Shown: positions 9,306 through 19,063 of the stretch, piece after piece
Layout of the letters: every line of letters starts with the position of its first letter
How positions within the stretch are numbered: the stretch's first letter is position 1
From: Chenggangzhangella methanolivorans
GTDB taxonomy: Bacteria > Pseudomonadota > Alphaproteobacteria > Rhizobiales > Methylopilaceae
Length of the DNA: 64,000 nt
Direction: 5' to 3'
NCBI RefSeq assembly: GCF_019797865.1
Contig: NZ_CP081869.1
Location: forward strand, 3,672,501-3,736,500
Translations under genes and position numbers: made by a program
The notes under the pieces: generated by a model
Database searches by the model: none
Told to the model about the DNA's origin: nothing
The model's input: the letters and a program-made list of their open reading frames with translations, nothing else

Positions 9306-9331
9306 GACGTCCTCCGGGCCCGGAGGACGTC
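9306..9331. repeat. perfect 26-bp palindrome after the cold-shock gene
   Basis: GACGTCCTCCGGG is followed immediately by its exact reverse complement. It begins 4 bases after the cspA stop in the direction of transcription. There is no T-run, so it may act as an RNA 3'-end stabiliser or a weak terminator; the T-rich terminator lies about 100 bases further on. Confidence 0.7.
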
Positions 9332-9335
9332 GCGC

Positions 9336-9547
9336 TCAGACCTGAACTTGCAACTGGTCGGCCGACATCTTGCCGGTCTTGCGATCGGCGACGAGCTCGT
9401 ACTCGACCTTCTGGCCCTCCGGAGATCGTAGATCCCGGCGCGCTCGACGGCGCTAATGTGCACGAACGCATCCGTGGACCCGTCGTCAGGCGCGATGAAG
9501 CCAAACCCCTTCTGGGCGTTGAACCATTTAACTGTTCCCGTGGACAT
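9336..9547 (-). CDS. cspA: cold-shock protein, one frameshift
   Basis: Small single-stranded nucleic-acid-binding protein of the CspA family. The start reads [20 protein letters not shown] with RNP1 (KGFGFI) and RNP2 (DAFVHIS). The frame is disrupted near 9420; the family C-terminus ([20 protein letters not shown]) follows in the next frame to a TGA at 9336. Joined length is 70 residues, the normal size. AGAGGAA precedes the ATG. Confidence 0.88.
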
Positions 9548-9783
9548 GGGACTTCCTCTAAAAAAATAAAACTGCGCGCAGCCCTGTCTGACGACGCGGT
9601 CGTATCTCAATTGATCTGAAATAAAATCTGACGTGCGAGCCTTGCAGGCCCTGCATCTCAAATCGTAATTCTTTTGAACGACGACTTAAAATGCGCGCGA
9701 CTGTGACGTTTTACAAGGACGCCGATAAATTATTTCGCATAAATAAATGAGGCTGCGCGCCAGGCGCAGCTTTCGATATTGAG
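9548..9783. other. AT-rich leader upstream of cspA
   Basis: The 236 bases between cspA and the next rightward gene are clearly AT-richer than the surroundings, including a run of A/T just upstream of the cspA ribosome site. Long structured leaders are usual for cold-shock genes and this is the natural place for one. No specific cold-box sequence was identified. Confidence 0.35.
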
Positions 9784-10113
9784 ATGGGACACAGCTTGGA
9801 CGTCATGGTGAACCCGGTCGCCGGCCGAAGCGAATGGCGGCTGACGGATCTTCTCGGTCGATCGATGGGCGTGATCCGCGCGAAAGGCGACGCGTTCGCC
9901 GTCGAACCCGGGGAAAGGCTCGTGAGACGATGAAGGAAATGCGTTTGCGGACCGTTCGCTTCGCTCGACGACGCTCTCGCGGCGATCGAGACCCATACGC
10001 GGGGCGTATGCCGCCGTGGAGACGAGGTGGTTCAAGGGCCCGGAGCAGGTCTGGCCGAAGACGCCGGCGCGCCGGTCGACGTCTCCGAGGAGGCGTCGAC
10101 CGATCCCGCATAG
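9784..10113 (+). CDS. small conserved hypothetical protein, interrupted in the middle
   Basis: ATG at 9784 gives MGHSLDVMVNPVAGRSEWRL then TDLLGRSMGVIRAKGDAF; the same frame later reads SLDDALAAIETHTRGVCRRG and ends with TAG at 10111-10113. The two halves resemble a small alphaproteobacterial protein in which a GRPxGVIRR-type segment precedes a DAL.AIE.HTRG.C tail. Between them an in-frame TGA (9931-9933) occurs, whereas another frame is open across 9918-9955. This is best explained by a compensating pair of one-base indels. No function is known. Confidence 0.6.
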
Positions 10114-10206
10114 CCGCATGACCCGCCGCGCGTTTCGGGCCACGCGACGGGAGTGAGGAGTGAGGTGGAGCCCGCCCCGGATCGTCGAGTAGGTTTCGTT
10201 TGGGCC

Positions 10207-10395
10207 TTAGCTGTCGTCTTCGGCCGCCCTCAGTCTGGCCGCCACCGCCAGCGTGGTCTCCGAAGAGTTCACCACAGCCCCGCCCTCCATCACGATGACC
10301 GTGGAGCCCGTGGGCGACGTCTGGACGGCGATGACCCGATCGGGGCGAACGAAATTCGTGCCGCCGAGACTTTTGACTTCGATCAGTTTTGCCAA
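10207..10395 (-). CDS. about 62-aa FlbD-like small protein
   Basis: From a TTG at 10395 the peptide reads LAKLIEVKSLGGTNFVRPDR and continues with VIAVQTSP, VIVMEGGAVV and TTLAVAARL. The pattern (IEV..LGG..F..P..I..Q..) recalls small beta-rich proteins of the FlbD type. The frame stays open upstream to 10620, but that part looks non-coding. The start codon is uncertain and no strong ribosome site is seen. Confidence 0.5.
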   Translation of the reverse strand: MAKLIEVKSLGGTNFVRPDRVIAVQTSPTGSTVIVMEGGAVVNSSETTLAVAARLRAAEDDS

Positions 10396-10929
10396 TGGAT
10401 ATCCAAAATCAGCCTTAATGGACGACTTCACGCGAGACAGTCGACGGCTCAGGCTTGAAAAACCGAGGTCTGTCTTTTGAGGGAGTGGGTCGGCGTTTCC
10501 TGATCCAACCTCAAATAATTTAGCACATACTTCTATCAGAAATCTTAGCGTTTCCGCGCCGGCACAAGATAAAGCGACGATCAGCCGTTCATCGCAGTGT
10601 CTGCGACGGTCGAAAGCCACCCTTGCCTGCGGCCGCCGAAGGCCAGGCTATGCGCGGTCTCGCGCAGGCTCGGCGATCTCGAAAAGGACCGGCCGGTCTT
10701 CTCCTGCATGACCGTCTCGCTGACCATGCGATGCGCGCTGGCCCCAATCGGAGGTTGACGCCCGCGACATGGAGCGTAGCCTTCGCCCGTCTGGAAAGGC
10801 GGACCGGTTTTGGTTAGCCCGGTCGCTCCCGCAAGAATGCGCGGAGTTCTGGCTGACGCGCGACAGCGTCCAAGTCCCGAGACGAGATCCGAGCGCATTC
10901 CGCGGCGGGGCTTCGAGAGGGATGTTGAA
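10396..10929. other. about 530 bases with no recognisable gene
   Basis: Open frames occur here on both strands, including one on the minus strand reading SETVMQEKTGRSFSRSP, but I recognise no family and see no ribosome site that decides for any of them. The right end includes the upstream region of the VOC gene. Confidence 0.35.
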
Positions 10930-11349
10930 ATGCAGCAGCAGATGTCAGTGGTCACGCTTGGCGTGGTCGATCTCGCGCGTTCGAAGCGCTTCTACGTCGA
11001 AGGCTTCGGCTGGCGGCCGGTCTTTGAGAACGACGAGATCGTGTTCTATCAGATGAACGGGTTTGTGCTGGGGACCTGGGCGGCCGACCGTCTCGCCGAG
11101 GATGCCCGTCGCGCCGCCCAACCGAGCGCTGGCTTTTCGCTCGGGCACAATGTCGCCGACCGAGACGACGTCGAGTCTGTGATGTCCCGGCTCGCAAAAC
11201 ATGGCGGCGTGATCCTGCGACCGGCCGACGAGCCGCCACATGGCGGCTGTCGCGGCTATTTGGCGGATCCCGACGGCCACGTTTGGGAGATCGCCTGGAA
11301 CCCTGCCTTCCCGATCAGCTCGGACGGGCACGTCGCCTTCGGCCTCTGA
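10930..11349 (+). CDS. VOC superfamily protein (glyoxalase/bleomycin-resistance fold)
   Basis: A 139-residue protein starting MQQQMSVVTLGVVDLARSKR. The beta-alpha-beta-beta-beta modules are apparent: VVTLGVVDLARSKRFYVEGF at the N-terminus and DPDGHVWEIAWNP at the C-terminus, the usual metal-ligand and dimer-interface region. VOC proteins include metal-dependent lyases, dioxygenases and antibiotic-sequestering proteins; the substrate cannot be predicted. GAGAGGG lies a few bases before the start. Confidence 0.85.
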   Translation: MQQQMSVVTLGVVDLARSKRFYVEGFGWRPVFENDEIVFYQMNGFVLGTWAADRLAEDARRAAQPSAGFSLGHNVADRDDVESVMSRLAKHGGVILRPADEPPHGGCRGYLADPDGHVWEIAWNPAFPISSDGHVAFGL

Positions 11350-11421
11350 AGCCGCCGCCCCGCTTCCGCCTCTTGCCAGTGCGGGGGAACTCGAACGCGA
11401 CGAGGCGCTCTTCAGGGCATT

Positions 11422-13085
11422 TCAGACGACGAGTTCGCCCGCTAGATCCAGAAGCTGACCGGCGTTGAACGGCTTCGGCAGCAGTTGCACGTCCTCGAAG
11501 GATGCAGGCAGCGACTCCTTGCCATATCCGCTCATGAACGCGAATGGCACGTTGATCCGCGCCAACGACGCCGCGACGTCGTCGACCGCAAAGCCATCAA
11601 GGTTCGCGTCGAGAAGAGCGGCGTCGAACCGGTACTGCTCGATCAGGCCGAGCGCCGCGATCACGCTCGCGGCCGGACCGACCACGATCGCGCCGGCGTC
11701 TTCGAGCTGGCCGACGATATCCATTGCGAGCAGAGGCTCGTCTTCGACCACCAAGATGCGCTTGCCTGCAAGACGGTCGGCGTCCAGCGACGTCCGAGAG
11801 GCGTTCGTCGCGCGGGATCTTCCGCGGCGGGCGCCGGCCGGCGCCTCAGCCAAGGCCGGGTTGGCGGCGAGCGGAAACGCAATGTCCCAACGCACGCCGC
11901 CGGCCTCGACCGACATGGGCCGCATCGCCGCCGGCGCCGCGAACGCTCATCTCGATCAGGCGACTGCCGAACCCGCGACGGATCGGCTCCTCGACCTTCG
12001 GGCCGCCGCTTTCGGTCCACCGGATCTCCAGCACCCCGTCCGACTACGTTCCAGGCGATCCCAACCGCGCCATCGGTCTTCGAAAGCGCGCCATACTTCA
12101 GCGAGTTCGTGCCGAGCTCATGAAGGATCATCGCCTTCGGCACGGCGGTCGCGTCGAGATAGACATCGGGACCGCGCGCCGAGATCTGCGCTTCGTCGAC
12201 AGGTCCAAGCTTCATCTGGTCCTGGACGACGTCTCGAAGCTGCGTGCCCTTCCACTCGTTGGCGCTCAGCTGGGAATGCACGCGCGACATGGACTGGATG
12301 CGGCCGCCAAAGCTTTGGACAAAATCATGCGGCTCGGCGCTATGGCGCAGAGTTTGCGATGCGATCGCCTGCACGGTCGCAAGCATGTTCTTCACGCGGT
12401 GGCTGAGTTCGCCGGTGAGCATCCTCTGGAGCTCTTCGGACTCTCGCAGCGCCTCGCACTTGCGGTCGAGCTCCTGTTCGCGCTCCCGCAGCGCCTCGTC
12501 GGCGATGGCGCGCTCGAGAAGGTCGGCGGCCTGACGGGCAAGGATGTCGAGCAGGCGAAGGTCGCGGTCGGACGGCTCGTGCGCGTCGCTCCAATGCGTC
12601 GAAATCATCCCGAGCAGGGCGCCGCTACGCGACAGCAGAGGCGTCGTCTGGGCGGCGCGGATGTTGGTGCGCCGGAACGCGTTGAGTTCCTCCGTTCCGA
12701 CGATCTCGTCCCATTGTTCGTAGTCGGGGATGACGGCCCGCCGGCCGGACCTGAGCGCCATCGCGCAGCTGCTGAGCGCAGAAGGGCTCACCCACTGCCA
12801 GAAACGCTCCGCTTCGGGCGGCAGATTGCGGGAGCACAAAAGCTGCAGATGACCGGAGCGACCGGGGTGGTCGTTCGTCAGGCACAGGAGCTGCATCGTG
12901 CCGAACTGCGACTGCGTGATCGAGATCGCGGCGTCGACAATCTTGCCGTAGAGCTCGGCGCGGTCCTTCTAGCCGATCAACTCCACGCTAATGGAGTGCA
13001 GCAGCTCGATGTCTGACAGGGCGCCTGTGACGAAGGGCGGCGCGGAGCGAGAGCCGGCCGGATCAATATAGAGCACGTTCGTCAT
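11422..13085 (-). CDS. HWE-family hybrid histidine kinase (GAF - kinase - receiver), with amber codon and frameshifts
   Basis: ATG at 13085 starts MTNVLYIDPAGSRSAPPF. An in-frame TAG (12971-12969) follows VELIG and precedes KDRAELYGKIVDAAISIT, where Glu (GAG) would be natural. A GAF-like sensor region, then the HWE kinase core (LTGELSHRVKNMLATVQAIA with the phospho-acceptor His, LHELGTNSLKYGAL as N-box) follow. Two frame breaks (near 12040 and 11930) separate the ATPase end from a receiver domain (RILVVEDEPLLAMDIVGQLE) with acceptor-type LLDAN and SGYGKES. Total is about 550 residues. HWE kinases are typical of alphaproteobacterial light and stress signalling. Confidence 0.82.
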
Positions 13086-13316
13086 GACGCATTCCAACAG
13101 ACGCCAACTCGGCGAGGCCTCGAGCCGCAGATTGCCACTGAAGTTCTCGGGTGCGAGAGAGTTGGTCTGTGGATCGCAGAGCGAAACGCCGATGTCGCTC
13201 CAAAGTTTCAGCCGATCTCGTCGAAGTCTGACCGCCCACGGCCTTCGCCGGTTTGCGGGGCGGGATCAGCGCCGGCAGGGTCCACCGCTACTCGGCGCTG
13301 GCGCGCATGAGGGGCT

Positions 13317-13370
<54 letters not shown>

Positions 13371-13535
13371 AGACGCGCCGCAAACGTCTCGATCAGCGTG
13401 GCCTGTTTCACCGTCGCGCTCTGAAGATCATCGACCCGCGCGTGCTCATGCCGCCGGGTGACAGGCGCCGAATTAGCAGCGCGGCCGAATTGGAGCCTTG
13501 ACGGAGCGTCCCAGATCGAAGCTGGTCGGATAGGG

Positions 13536-14829
13536 CTAAGCCGTTTTCCGTACGTGATTTTTCATATGCGCTTGGAGCGACGCCAGTCTTGCGGCGCAGA
13601 CCGCGACGCCGATCGCGCATCCGCCGACGATCGCGCTCAAAAGCGAAAGATGGACGGCGGCGTCCCCGAACAGCTGGTCTGTCAGAAGGCCCACAAGGGG
13701 CGGCCCCAGCCCGAACCCGATCAGCGTGTTGCAGCACAGGAAGAGCGCGCTCGCCCGCCCACGCATCGCGCGGGGCGTCATGGTCTGCACGCCCGAAAAG
13801 CCGGCGGGCGTGGCGAGGCCCAGCGCATAGGTCAATGCGAGCAAGCCAGCGATCGCGGTTGGTCCCTCGCCGAGGCAGAACAGGCAGGCGGCCGGCGCCG
13901 CGCTCGTCAGGCTCAAGGCCAGCACCATGTAGGGCGCCCGACTTCCGGCGCTGCGGCGAAAGGCGTCGAGCAAAGCGCCGCCGGTCAGGTGGCCGGCGGG
14001 CCCTGCGGCCAGCACGACCAGACCGAAGACCGCGCCGGCGCGTGCGATGTCGTAGCCGTGCCGGCGCACCAGCGCCGTGACCGTCCAGGCCGTGACCGCC
14101 TGGATCGCCATCGTGGCCGCTCCCGCCGCCGCGATATGGACGGCGTAGCGGCGCCAGTGGCGGGCGAGCCAGCCGCGCCACGCATGGGAGGGATTTTGCG
14201 CGCTCCCGGCCGCGCGCGCAGGCTCGCGCAACGCCAGCACGGCGACGATCAGCGAAGTTCGGGATGACGCTCACGATGAACAGCGCGCGCCAGGCTTGCG
14301 GATCGCCCGCGAAGGCGAGCGGCGCGGAGGCCAGAACCGACATCAGCGCTCCGCCGCCGAGAAATGCGGCGCTGCGGCCGAGCGTCGAGCCGGAGGTGTA
14401 GATCGAGACGACCTGGCCGATGCGTCCGTGTGGCGCGGTGGCGGCGATCAGCGAGAGCGCCGCCGGCGAGAGCGCCGCCTGGCCGAGCCCGAGCGCGACG
14501 CGGGCGGAAAACATCTCGCCGAACGTCGAGCAGAACGCGAAGGCGGCGTTCGCCGCGCTCCAGCAGGCGAGGCTGACGGCGATCACCAACGTGCGGCGGG
14601 AGCGGTCCGCGACCGATCCGAAAGCGAGCGCGGCGACCGCGAACACGAGCACGAAGGCCGAGCCCTGCAACAGCCCGATCTGGAAGTCGCTGAGGCGGAG
14701 ATCAGCCTTGAGCGCGGGCGCGGCGAGGGCGATCAGATAGCGGTCGGTGAAGGCCGCAAGATGCACGAGGCCGAGCACGATCGCCACGGTCCACCCGCGG
14801 CGCGACGCCTCATACGCCCTGCTCGTCAC
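13536..14829 (-). CDS. MFS transporter, one frameshift
   Basis: Major facilitator with about 12 hydrophobic segments. The N-terminal half from a GTG at 14829 reads VTSRAYEASRRGWTVAIVLG and includes the conserved loop after helix 2 (FGSVADRSRRTLVIA). The frame breaks near 14240; the second half continues MLALREPARAAGS to the stop at 13536. Joined length is about 431 residues. It begins 14 bases after the AraC-type regulator stop, so the two are probably co-transcribed and the regulator may control export or uptake of a shared small molecule. The substrate is unknown. Confidence 0.8.
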
Positions 14830-14842
14830 GGGACCGGCGCCG

Positions 14843-15844
14843 TCAGCGCATCTGGTCCCACCAGAGCGCGATCTCCGACCGCTCCCCGGACGTTGCGCCG
14901 TCTCCGATGCGCGCGGACCGGTATTCGCCCGGCGTGACGCCAAAGGCTTCGCGGAACGTGCGAGAGGCGTCGCTTTCGCTCACGAAGCCGCAGTCGAAGG
15001 CGATCTGGCCGATGCGGCGGCCGTCGCTTGTCCGTCCCAACAGAAGGCGCATGCGGGCCAGACGACGCGTCCGGATGAAGCGCGCGACCCCGCCGAAGTC
15101 TGCGAAGGCGCGGTAAAGCGCCGAGCGCGACTGGCCGACCCGCGCGCGCGACCTCGTCAGGACCGGCGGCGAGGTTAGCGTCGATGAACCGTCGCGCGCG
15201 AAGTCGGCAGGCCTGGTCGGAGGCGGTCAGCGCGCGCCCGCTTTCGCCTTCAGAGCAAGCGACAGAAGCTCGACCGCGACCTGCGCGATGCGCATGCGGT
15301 CCGACGGGGCGGGGTCGTCCGGAAATCGGAGGAACGAGGAGAGCAGCCCGCCGAGCATGGCCGACCGGCTCTCCGGGATCACCGCGCCATGAAGCCCGTC
15401 CGGCCCGCCCATTCGTTCGATCAGCGCGCGCGGGGTGGACAGCGTCAGCACCCGAGCGTCGCTCACGGTGGTCGCCATCGGCCGCGTCATGTCGATCAGG
15501 ACCATTTCGCCGCGCTGGACCCGACGCGCGCCTGCGTCGGTCTCGACATCAAATTCGCCGTCGAGCACGAGCTGCGCCGTGAAATGATCGAAGCCGTTCC
15601 GCGCGACGCGCCGCGCGCATCTCACATGGCGCACGCTCTTAAGCCGGCGATCGAACAGGATCATCTCGTCGAGGCGCTGCGCCTCGACGCTGACGGCGAA
15701 ACGCCCATCAAGACCGACGACGTCCGCCACCGGCCCGTAAAGGTCGTGATACGCCTCGAATCCGTTACGACCGCCGTCGTCGGCGCTCGCCGTCGAGAAG
15801 CTGACGACCGAGCGGGCCGTCGCCGCCGCACTCATCGAACGCAC
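14843..15844 (-). CDS. AraC-family transcriptional regulator, two frameshifts
   Basis: The N-terminal part (MRSMSAAATARSVVSFSTAS) resembles the AraC-binding-like domain of the FeaR/NdoR type (EMVLIDMTRPMATTVSDARV). The frame is lost near 15235 and again near 15145. The C-terminal double helix-turn-helix is recognisable: RSALYRAFADFGGVARFIRT, RRIGQIAFDCGFVSESDASR, TFREAFGVTPGEYR. Joined length is about 330 residues, normal. The start may be the second Met (15835). It precedes the MFS gene on the same strand. Confidence 0.78.
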
Positions 15845-16082
15845 GCTCTCCTACTATGCCACCACAGCAAATTAGCTGACCCCGGCTTCCAAGGACAAGA
15901 CTGTAAAATCACGTAGGATTCCGATGTCTGCAAACCTGCGCGGCGCGCAACCGATCGAGGACGCGCGTCGTTCGATAGGTTGGGCCTGCGACATTACGAG
16001 CGCGGGCGGACGAAATGCTCGTAACGATAAGGCGTCTCCGCACGTACCTGTTGTGAGACGCGTCAGAACGGGAGCAGGCCAA

Positions 16083-16573
16083 ATGGTCACCAGGCGGGGT
16101 GTTCTTGTAGTCGGCGCAGCCGCCGGGGCTCTTGCGTTCGGCGTTTGGGGCCGCCGGCCGGCGGTCGCGGCGGAGGGCTCCTTCGAGATCGCGATGAGCG
16201 ACGCGGAATGGCGCAAGCGCCTGACCGAAAAGCAGTTCTCGGTGCTTCGGCTTTCCGGCACGGAGCGGCCCTATTCGAGCCCGCTCAATGACGAGCGCCG
16301 CAAAGGCCGTTTCGCCTGCGCGGGATGCGAGAATCCGCTGTTCTCTTCCGAAACGAAATTCGACAGCGGCACCGGTGGCCGAGCTTCTGGGCGCCGCTCG
16401 ACAAGGCGATCGGCACGGGGCGCGACACCGCCTTCGGGATGGAACGCGAGGAGGTCCACTGCGCCCGCTGCGGCGGCCATCTGGGACATGTGTTCAACGA
16501 CGGGCCGAAGCCCACCGGCCTGCGCTATTGCATGAACGGCGTCGCGATGACGTTCCGGCCGGCTGCCGCGTAA
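16083..16573 (+). CDS. msrB: exported peptide-methionine (R)-S-oxide reductase MsrB, one frameshift
   Basis: Reduces methionine-R-sulfoxide in proteins. A twin-arginine-type signal ([20 protein letters not shown]) indicates periplasmic location. Two CxxC zinc pairs (CAGC, CARC) and the catalytic RYCMN motif are present, with [12 protein letters not shown]. The frame breaks near 16372 (FDSGTG continues as [13 protein letters not shown] in the next frame). Joined length is about 163 residues. It pairs with msrA downstream. Confidence 0.9.
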
Positions 16574-16597
16574 CCTATGCCGCTTTTCGTGCTCGCG

Positions 16598-16841
16598 TAG
16601 GCCGACCGGCCCTTCGTCCACGGCTCGGAAGAAAACGGCGCGCCGGCGCGTTTCCGCGTAACGATCGACAGGGCCGCGCCGAAGACAATCATTGGGGCGA
16701 CGTCGACGAGAACGGCGAGGGCGTCGTGAAGATCACTGGCTCCAGCAGTTCGTGCGTCAGAGCGGGCCGGGCGGCGGCCATGCGTTCGAGAGCGAGATCC
16801 TGGATCCGGGCCCGCGGGCCTTCGCGTTCACCTTTGGCTGA
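16598..16841 (+). pseudogene. C-terminal fragment of a DipZ-type thioredoxin protein
   Basis: Three frames together give a C-terminal domain like that of DipZ (CcdA-thioredoxin fusion) proteins: VHGSEENGAPARFRVTIDRA, EDNHWGDVDENGEGVVK, then LQQFVRQSGPGGGHAFESEI and PRAFAFTFG with stop at 16841. The transmembrane and CxxC parts are absent. In related genomes dipZ, msrB and msrA form one neighbourhood, so this is probably a decayed or rearranged dipZ. Two indels interrupt even this short part. Confidence 0.6.
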
Positions 16842-16852
16842 GGGAGGCTGAC

Positions 16853-17558
16853 ATGACGAGTTCACGCATCAAGGCTGCCGGCGTCGTCGCGGCGATCGCA
16901 CTTTCGGCCGCGACTGGCCTTTCGGTCGCGCGATGCTCCGCCGAGGAGGCGGTGGCGATCCCCGCGCCCGCAATCGACGCGCCGGCCGGCCCGGGCCTCG
17001 AAACCGCGGTGCTGGCGGGCGGCTGCTTCTGGGGCGTGCAGGGCGTGTTCCAGCACCTCGAGGGCGTCACCGAGGCGATGTCCGGTCATGCCGGCGGCGA
17101 CAAGTCGACGGCGCAATACGAGGCGGTCGGCGGCGGCGCCACGGGCCACGCCGAGGCGGTCCGCGTCACCTTCGATCCGAAGAAGGTGACCTACGGCAAG
17201 ATCCTGCAGGTCTATTTCTCGGTCGCGCATGACCCGACCCAATTGAACCGGCAGGGCCCGGACCGCGGGACGCAGTACCGCTCGGCGATCTTCGCCGCGA
17301 GCGCCGAGCAGGCCAAGGTGGCCAAGGCCTATATCGCTCAGCTCAATCAGGCCCGTCTACGACGCCGCGATCGTCACCAGGATCGAGCTCGGAAAGTCCT
17401 TCTATCCGGCCGAGGCCTACCACCAGGACTATCTGACCCTGCATCCCAACCAGCCCTACATCGCCATCAACGACATCCCGAAGGTGAAGGCGCTGCAGAC
17501 GATGTTTCCGGACCTTTACAGGACCAAGCCGACCCTGGTCGCCGCGGCGACGAACTGA
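16853..17558 (+). CDS. msrA: exported peptide-methionine (S)-S-oxide reductase MsrA, one frameshift
   Basis: An N-terminal signal peptide (AAGVVAAIALSAATGLSVA) precedes the catalytic GCFWG motif (AVLAGGCFWGVQGVFQHLEG). SGHAGG, GHAEAVRVTFDP and HDPTQLNRQGPDRGTQYRSA are family hallmarks. The frame breaks near 17352; the next frame gives YDAAIVTRIELGKSFYPAEA, YHQDYLTLHPNQPYI and a stop at 17558. The location outside the cytoplasm matches its msrB partner and points to repair of oxidised periplasmic proteins. Confidence 0.9.
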
Positions 17559-17564
17559 CGCCAG

Positions 17565-18212
17565 TCACAGCGCGACGATCGCGTCCGCGACCGGCGTCTC
17601 CCCCTCGGTCAGCTCCAGGATCCGTCTCGAGATCCGCGGCGCATGGACGAGCGCCGCAAGCGTCTCCGCGACGTCGTCGCGCGGGACGGAGCCGTAGGTC
17701 AGCGCGGGGCCGATGCGGATCCTGCCTGAGCCCGGATCATCGGTTAGCGTTCCGGGGCGGAGGATGATCCAGTCGAGGTCGCTCTCGGCGAGCTCCATGT
17801 CGGCCTGCTTCTTGACCGCCATATAGTGCTCGAACGTCTCCGAGAGCTGTTTGTGGCGGCCGGCTTCCGGGAAGGCCGAGACCAGCAGGAACCGCGAGAC
17901 GCCCGCGAGGCGCGCGGCCTCGATCGACTTGGTGAGGCCCTCGCCGTCGATCGCGGTCGTCATGGCCGCGCCGCCTTCGCCCGCGGCCCCCGCGGAAAAC
18001 ACCAGCGTGTCTGAGCCGGAAACGGCGTCCGCAAGCTGCTCAGCGCTCATCGCCACGAGGTCGCCATGCGTCGCCCCGACACCGAGCGCCTTCAGCCGCT
18101 CGCCCTGCTCTTTGCGGCGGTAGAGCCCGTCGACCACGTCGCCGTGGGCCGCCAGTTTCGCTGCTAGGCGCGACCCGACATTGCCCGCGATCCCGACGAT
18201 GAAGGTCTTCAT
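17565..18212 (-). CDS. NAD(P)H-binding atypical SDR protein
   Basis: A 215-residue Rossmann protein with the atypical SDR glycine motif (FIVGIAGNVGSRLAAKL) and features of the NmrA/YwnB-like group (FLLVSAFPEAGRH, DWIILRPGTLTDDP, VPRDDVAETLAALV). Members are redox sensors, flavin reductases or epimerase-like proteins. It lies downstream of the PfpI gene on the same strand, but a hairpin lies between the two. Confidence 0.85.
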   Translation of the reverse strand: MKTFIVGIAGNVGSRLAAKLAAHGDVVDGLYRRKEQGERLKALGVGATHGDLVAMSAEQLADAVSGSDTLVFSAGAAGEGGAAMTTAIDGEGLTKSIEAARLAGVSRFLLVSAFPEAGRHKQLSETFEHYMAVKKQADMELAESDLDWIILRPGTLTDDPGSGRIRIGPALTYGSVPRDDVAETLAALVHAPRISRRILELTEGETPVADAIVAL

Positions 18213-18239
18213 GGAAGGTCCTCTCCGTTTGAGTTCACT

Positions 18240-18269
18240 GAGCGGCCGGCGAACGAGCGCCGGCCGCTC
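18240..18269 (-). terminator. hairpin between the PfpI gene and the SDR gene
   Basis: GAGCGGCCGGCG and CGCCGGCCGCTC form a perfect 12-bp stem with a 6-base loop just after the PfpI stop (18280). There is no T-run, so termination would be weak or factor-assisted. Confidence 0.45.
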
Positions 18270-18279
18270 CCGTTGACGC

Positions 18280-18960
18280 TCAGGCGTTCAGGCGCGCGAT
18301 CAGCGCCTTGGCGGCGGGCTCCGACGAGGCGGGATTCTGCCCCGTGACGAGCAGACCATCCTCGACCACATAGGGCGCCCAGTCGGCTCCCTTGGAGAAG
18401 TCGCCGCCGTTGCGCTTGAGCTCGTCCTCGACGAGGAACGGCACCACGTCGGTCAGCCCCACTGCGTCCTCTTCCGAATTGGCGAAGCCGGTGACGCGCT
18501 TGCCTTCGACGAGTGGCGCGCCGCTTCGGGCCTTGGCGTGACGCAGCACGCCGGGCGCGTGACAGACGAGCGCGACTGGCTTTCCGGCCGAGAGCGTGGT
18601 CTCGATCAAAGCGATCGAGTCCCTGTCCTCCGCCAGATCCCAGAGCGGGCCGTGGCCGCCCGGATAGAACACCGCGTCGAAGCCGTCATGCGAGACGGAG
18701 TCGAGACGCACGGTGGAGGCAAGCGCCGCCTTTGCGTCCGCGTCGGCTTCGAACCGCCGCGTGGCGTCGGTCTGGAAGTCCGGCTCGTTGCTTTTCGGGT
18801 CGAGCGGCGGCTGGCCGCCTTTGGGCGAGGCAAGGATGATCTCCGCGCCCGCGTCCTTGAACGCGTAGTAGGGCGCGGCGAGCTCCTCCAGCCAAAAGCC
18901 AGTCTTGCGTCCGGTTTCGCCAAGCTGGTCGTGCGAGGTCAGCACCATCAGGATCTTCAT
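18280..18960 (-). CDS. DJ-1/PfpI family protein, Hsp31/YhbO-like type 1 glutamine amidotransferase fold
   Basis: A 226-residue protein beginning MKILMVLTSHDQLGETGRKT, with the nucleophile elbow CHAPG (ALVCHAPGVL) and FYPGGHGPLWDLAED. These belong to the Hsp31-like class (chaperone, glyoxalase III or deglycase activity). The ATG at 18960 has AGAGGAG in good spacing. A 15-bp operator 42 bases upstream is identical to the one before the TetR gene, so it is likely repressed by that regulator and induced by electrophiles, as in NemR-type circuits. Confidence 0.9.
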   Translation of the reverse strand: MKILMVLTSHDQLGETGRKTGFWLEELAAPYYAFKDAGAEIILASPKGGQPPLDPKSNEPDFQTDATRRFEADADAKAALASTVRLDSVSHDGFDAVFYPGGHGPLWDLAEDRDSIALIETTLSAGKPVALVCHAPGVLRHAKARSGAPLVEGKRVTGFANSEEDAVGLTDVVPFLVEDELKRNGGDFSKGADWAPYVVEDGLLVTGQNPASSEPAAKALIARLNA

Positions 18961-19001
18961 CGTCAACTCCTCTTCAGCGGTTCGACCGGCGCCTGTTTGA
19001 G

Positions 19002-19016
19002 TAGACCGGTCGTCTA
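19002..19016. promoter_or_regulatory. operator for the neighbouring TetR regulator, copy 1
   Basis: TAGACCGGTCGTCTA is an inverted repeat (TAGAC-N5-GTCTA). It lies 42 bases upstream of the PfpI start and recurs exactly upstream of the TetR gene, the expected arrangement for a repressor that controls a target and itself. Confidence 0.8.
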
Positions 19017-19063
19017 TAAAATTGGCGAAACTCGGCGCGAGTTCCGCCAGGACGTTGCTCCGA

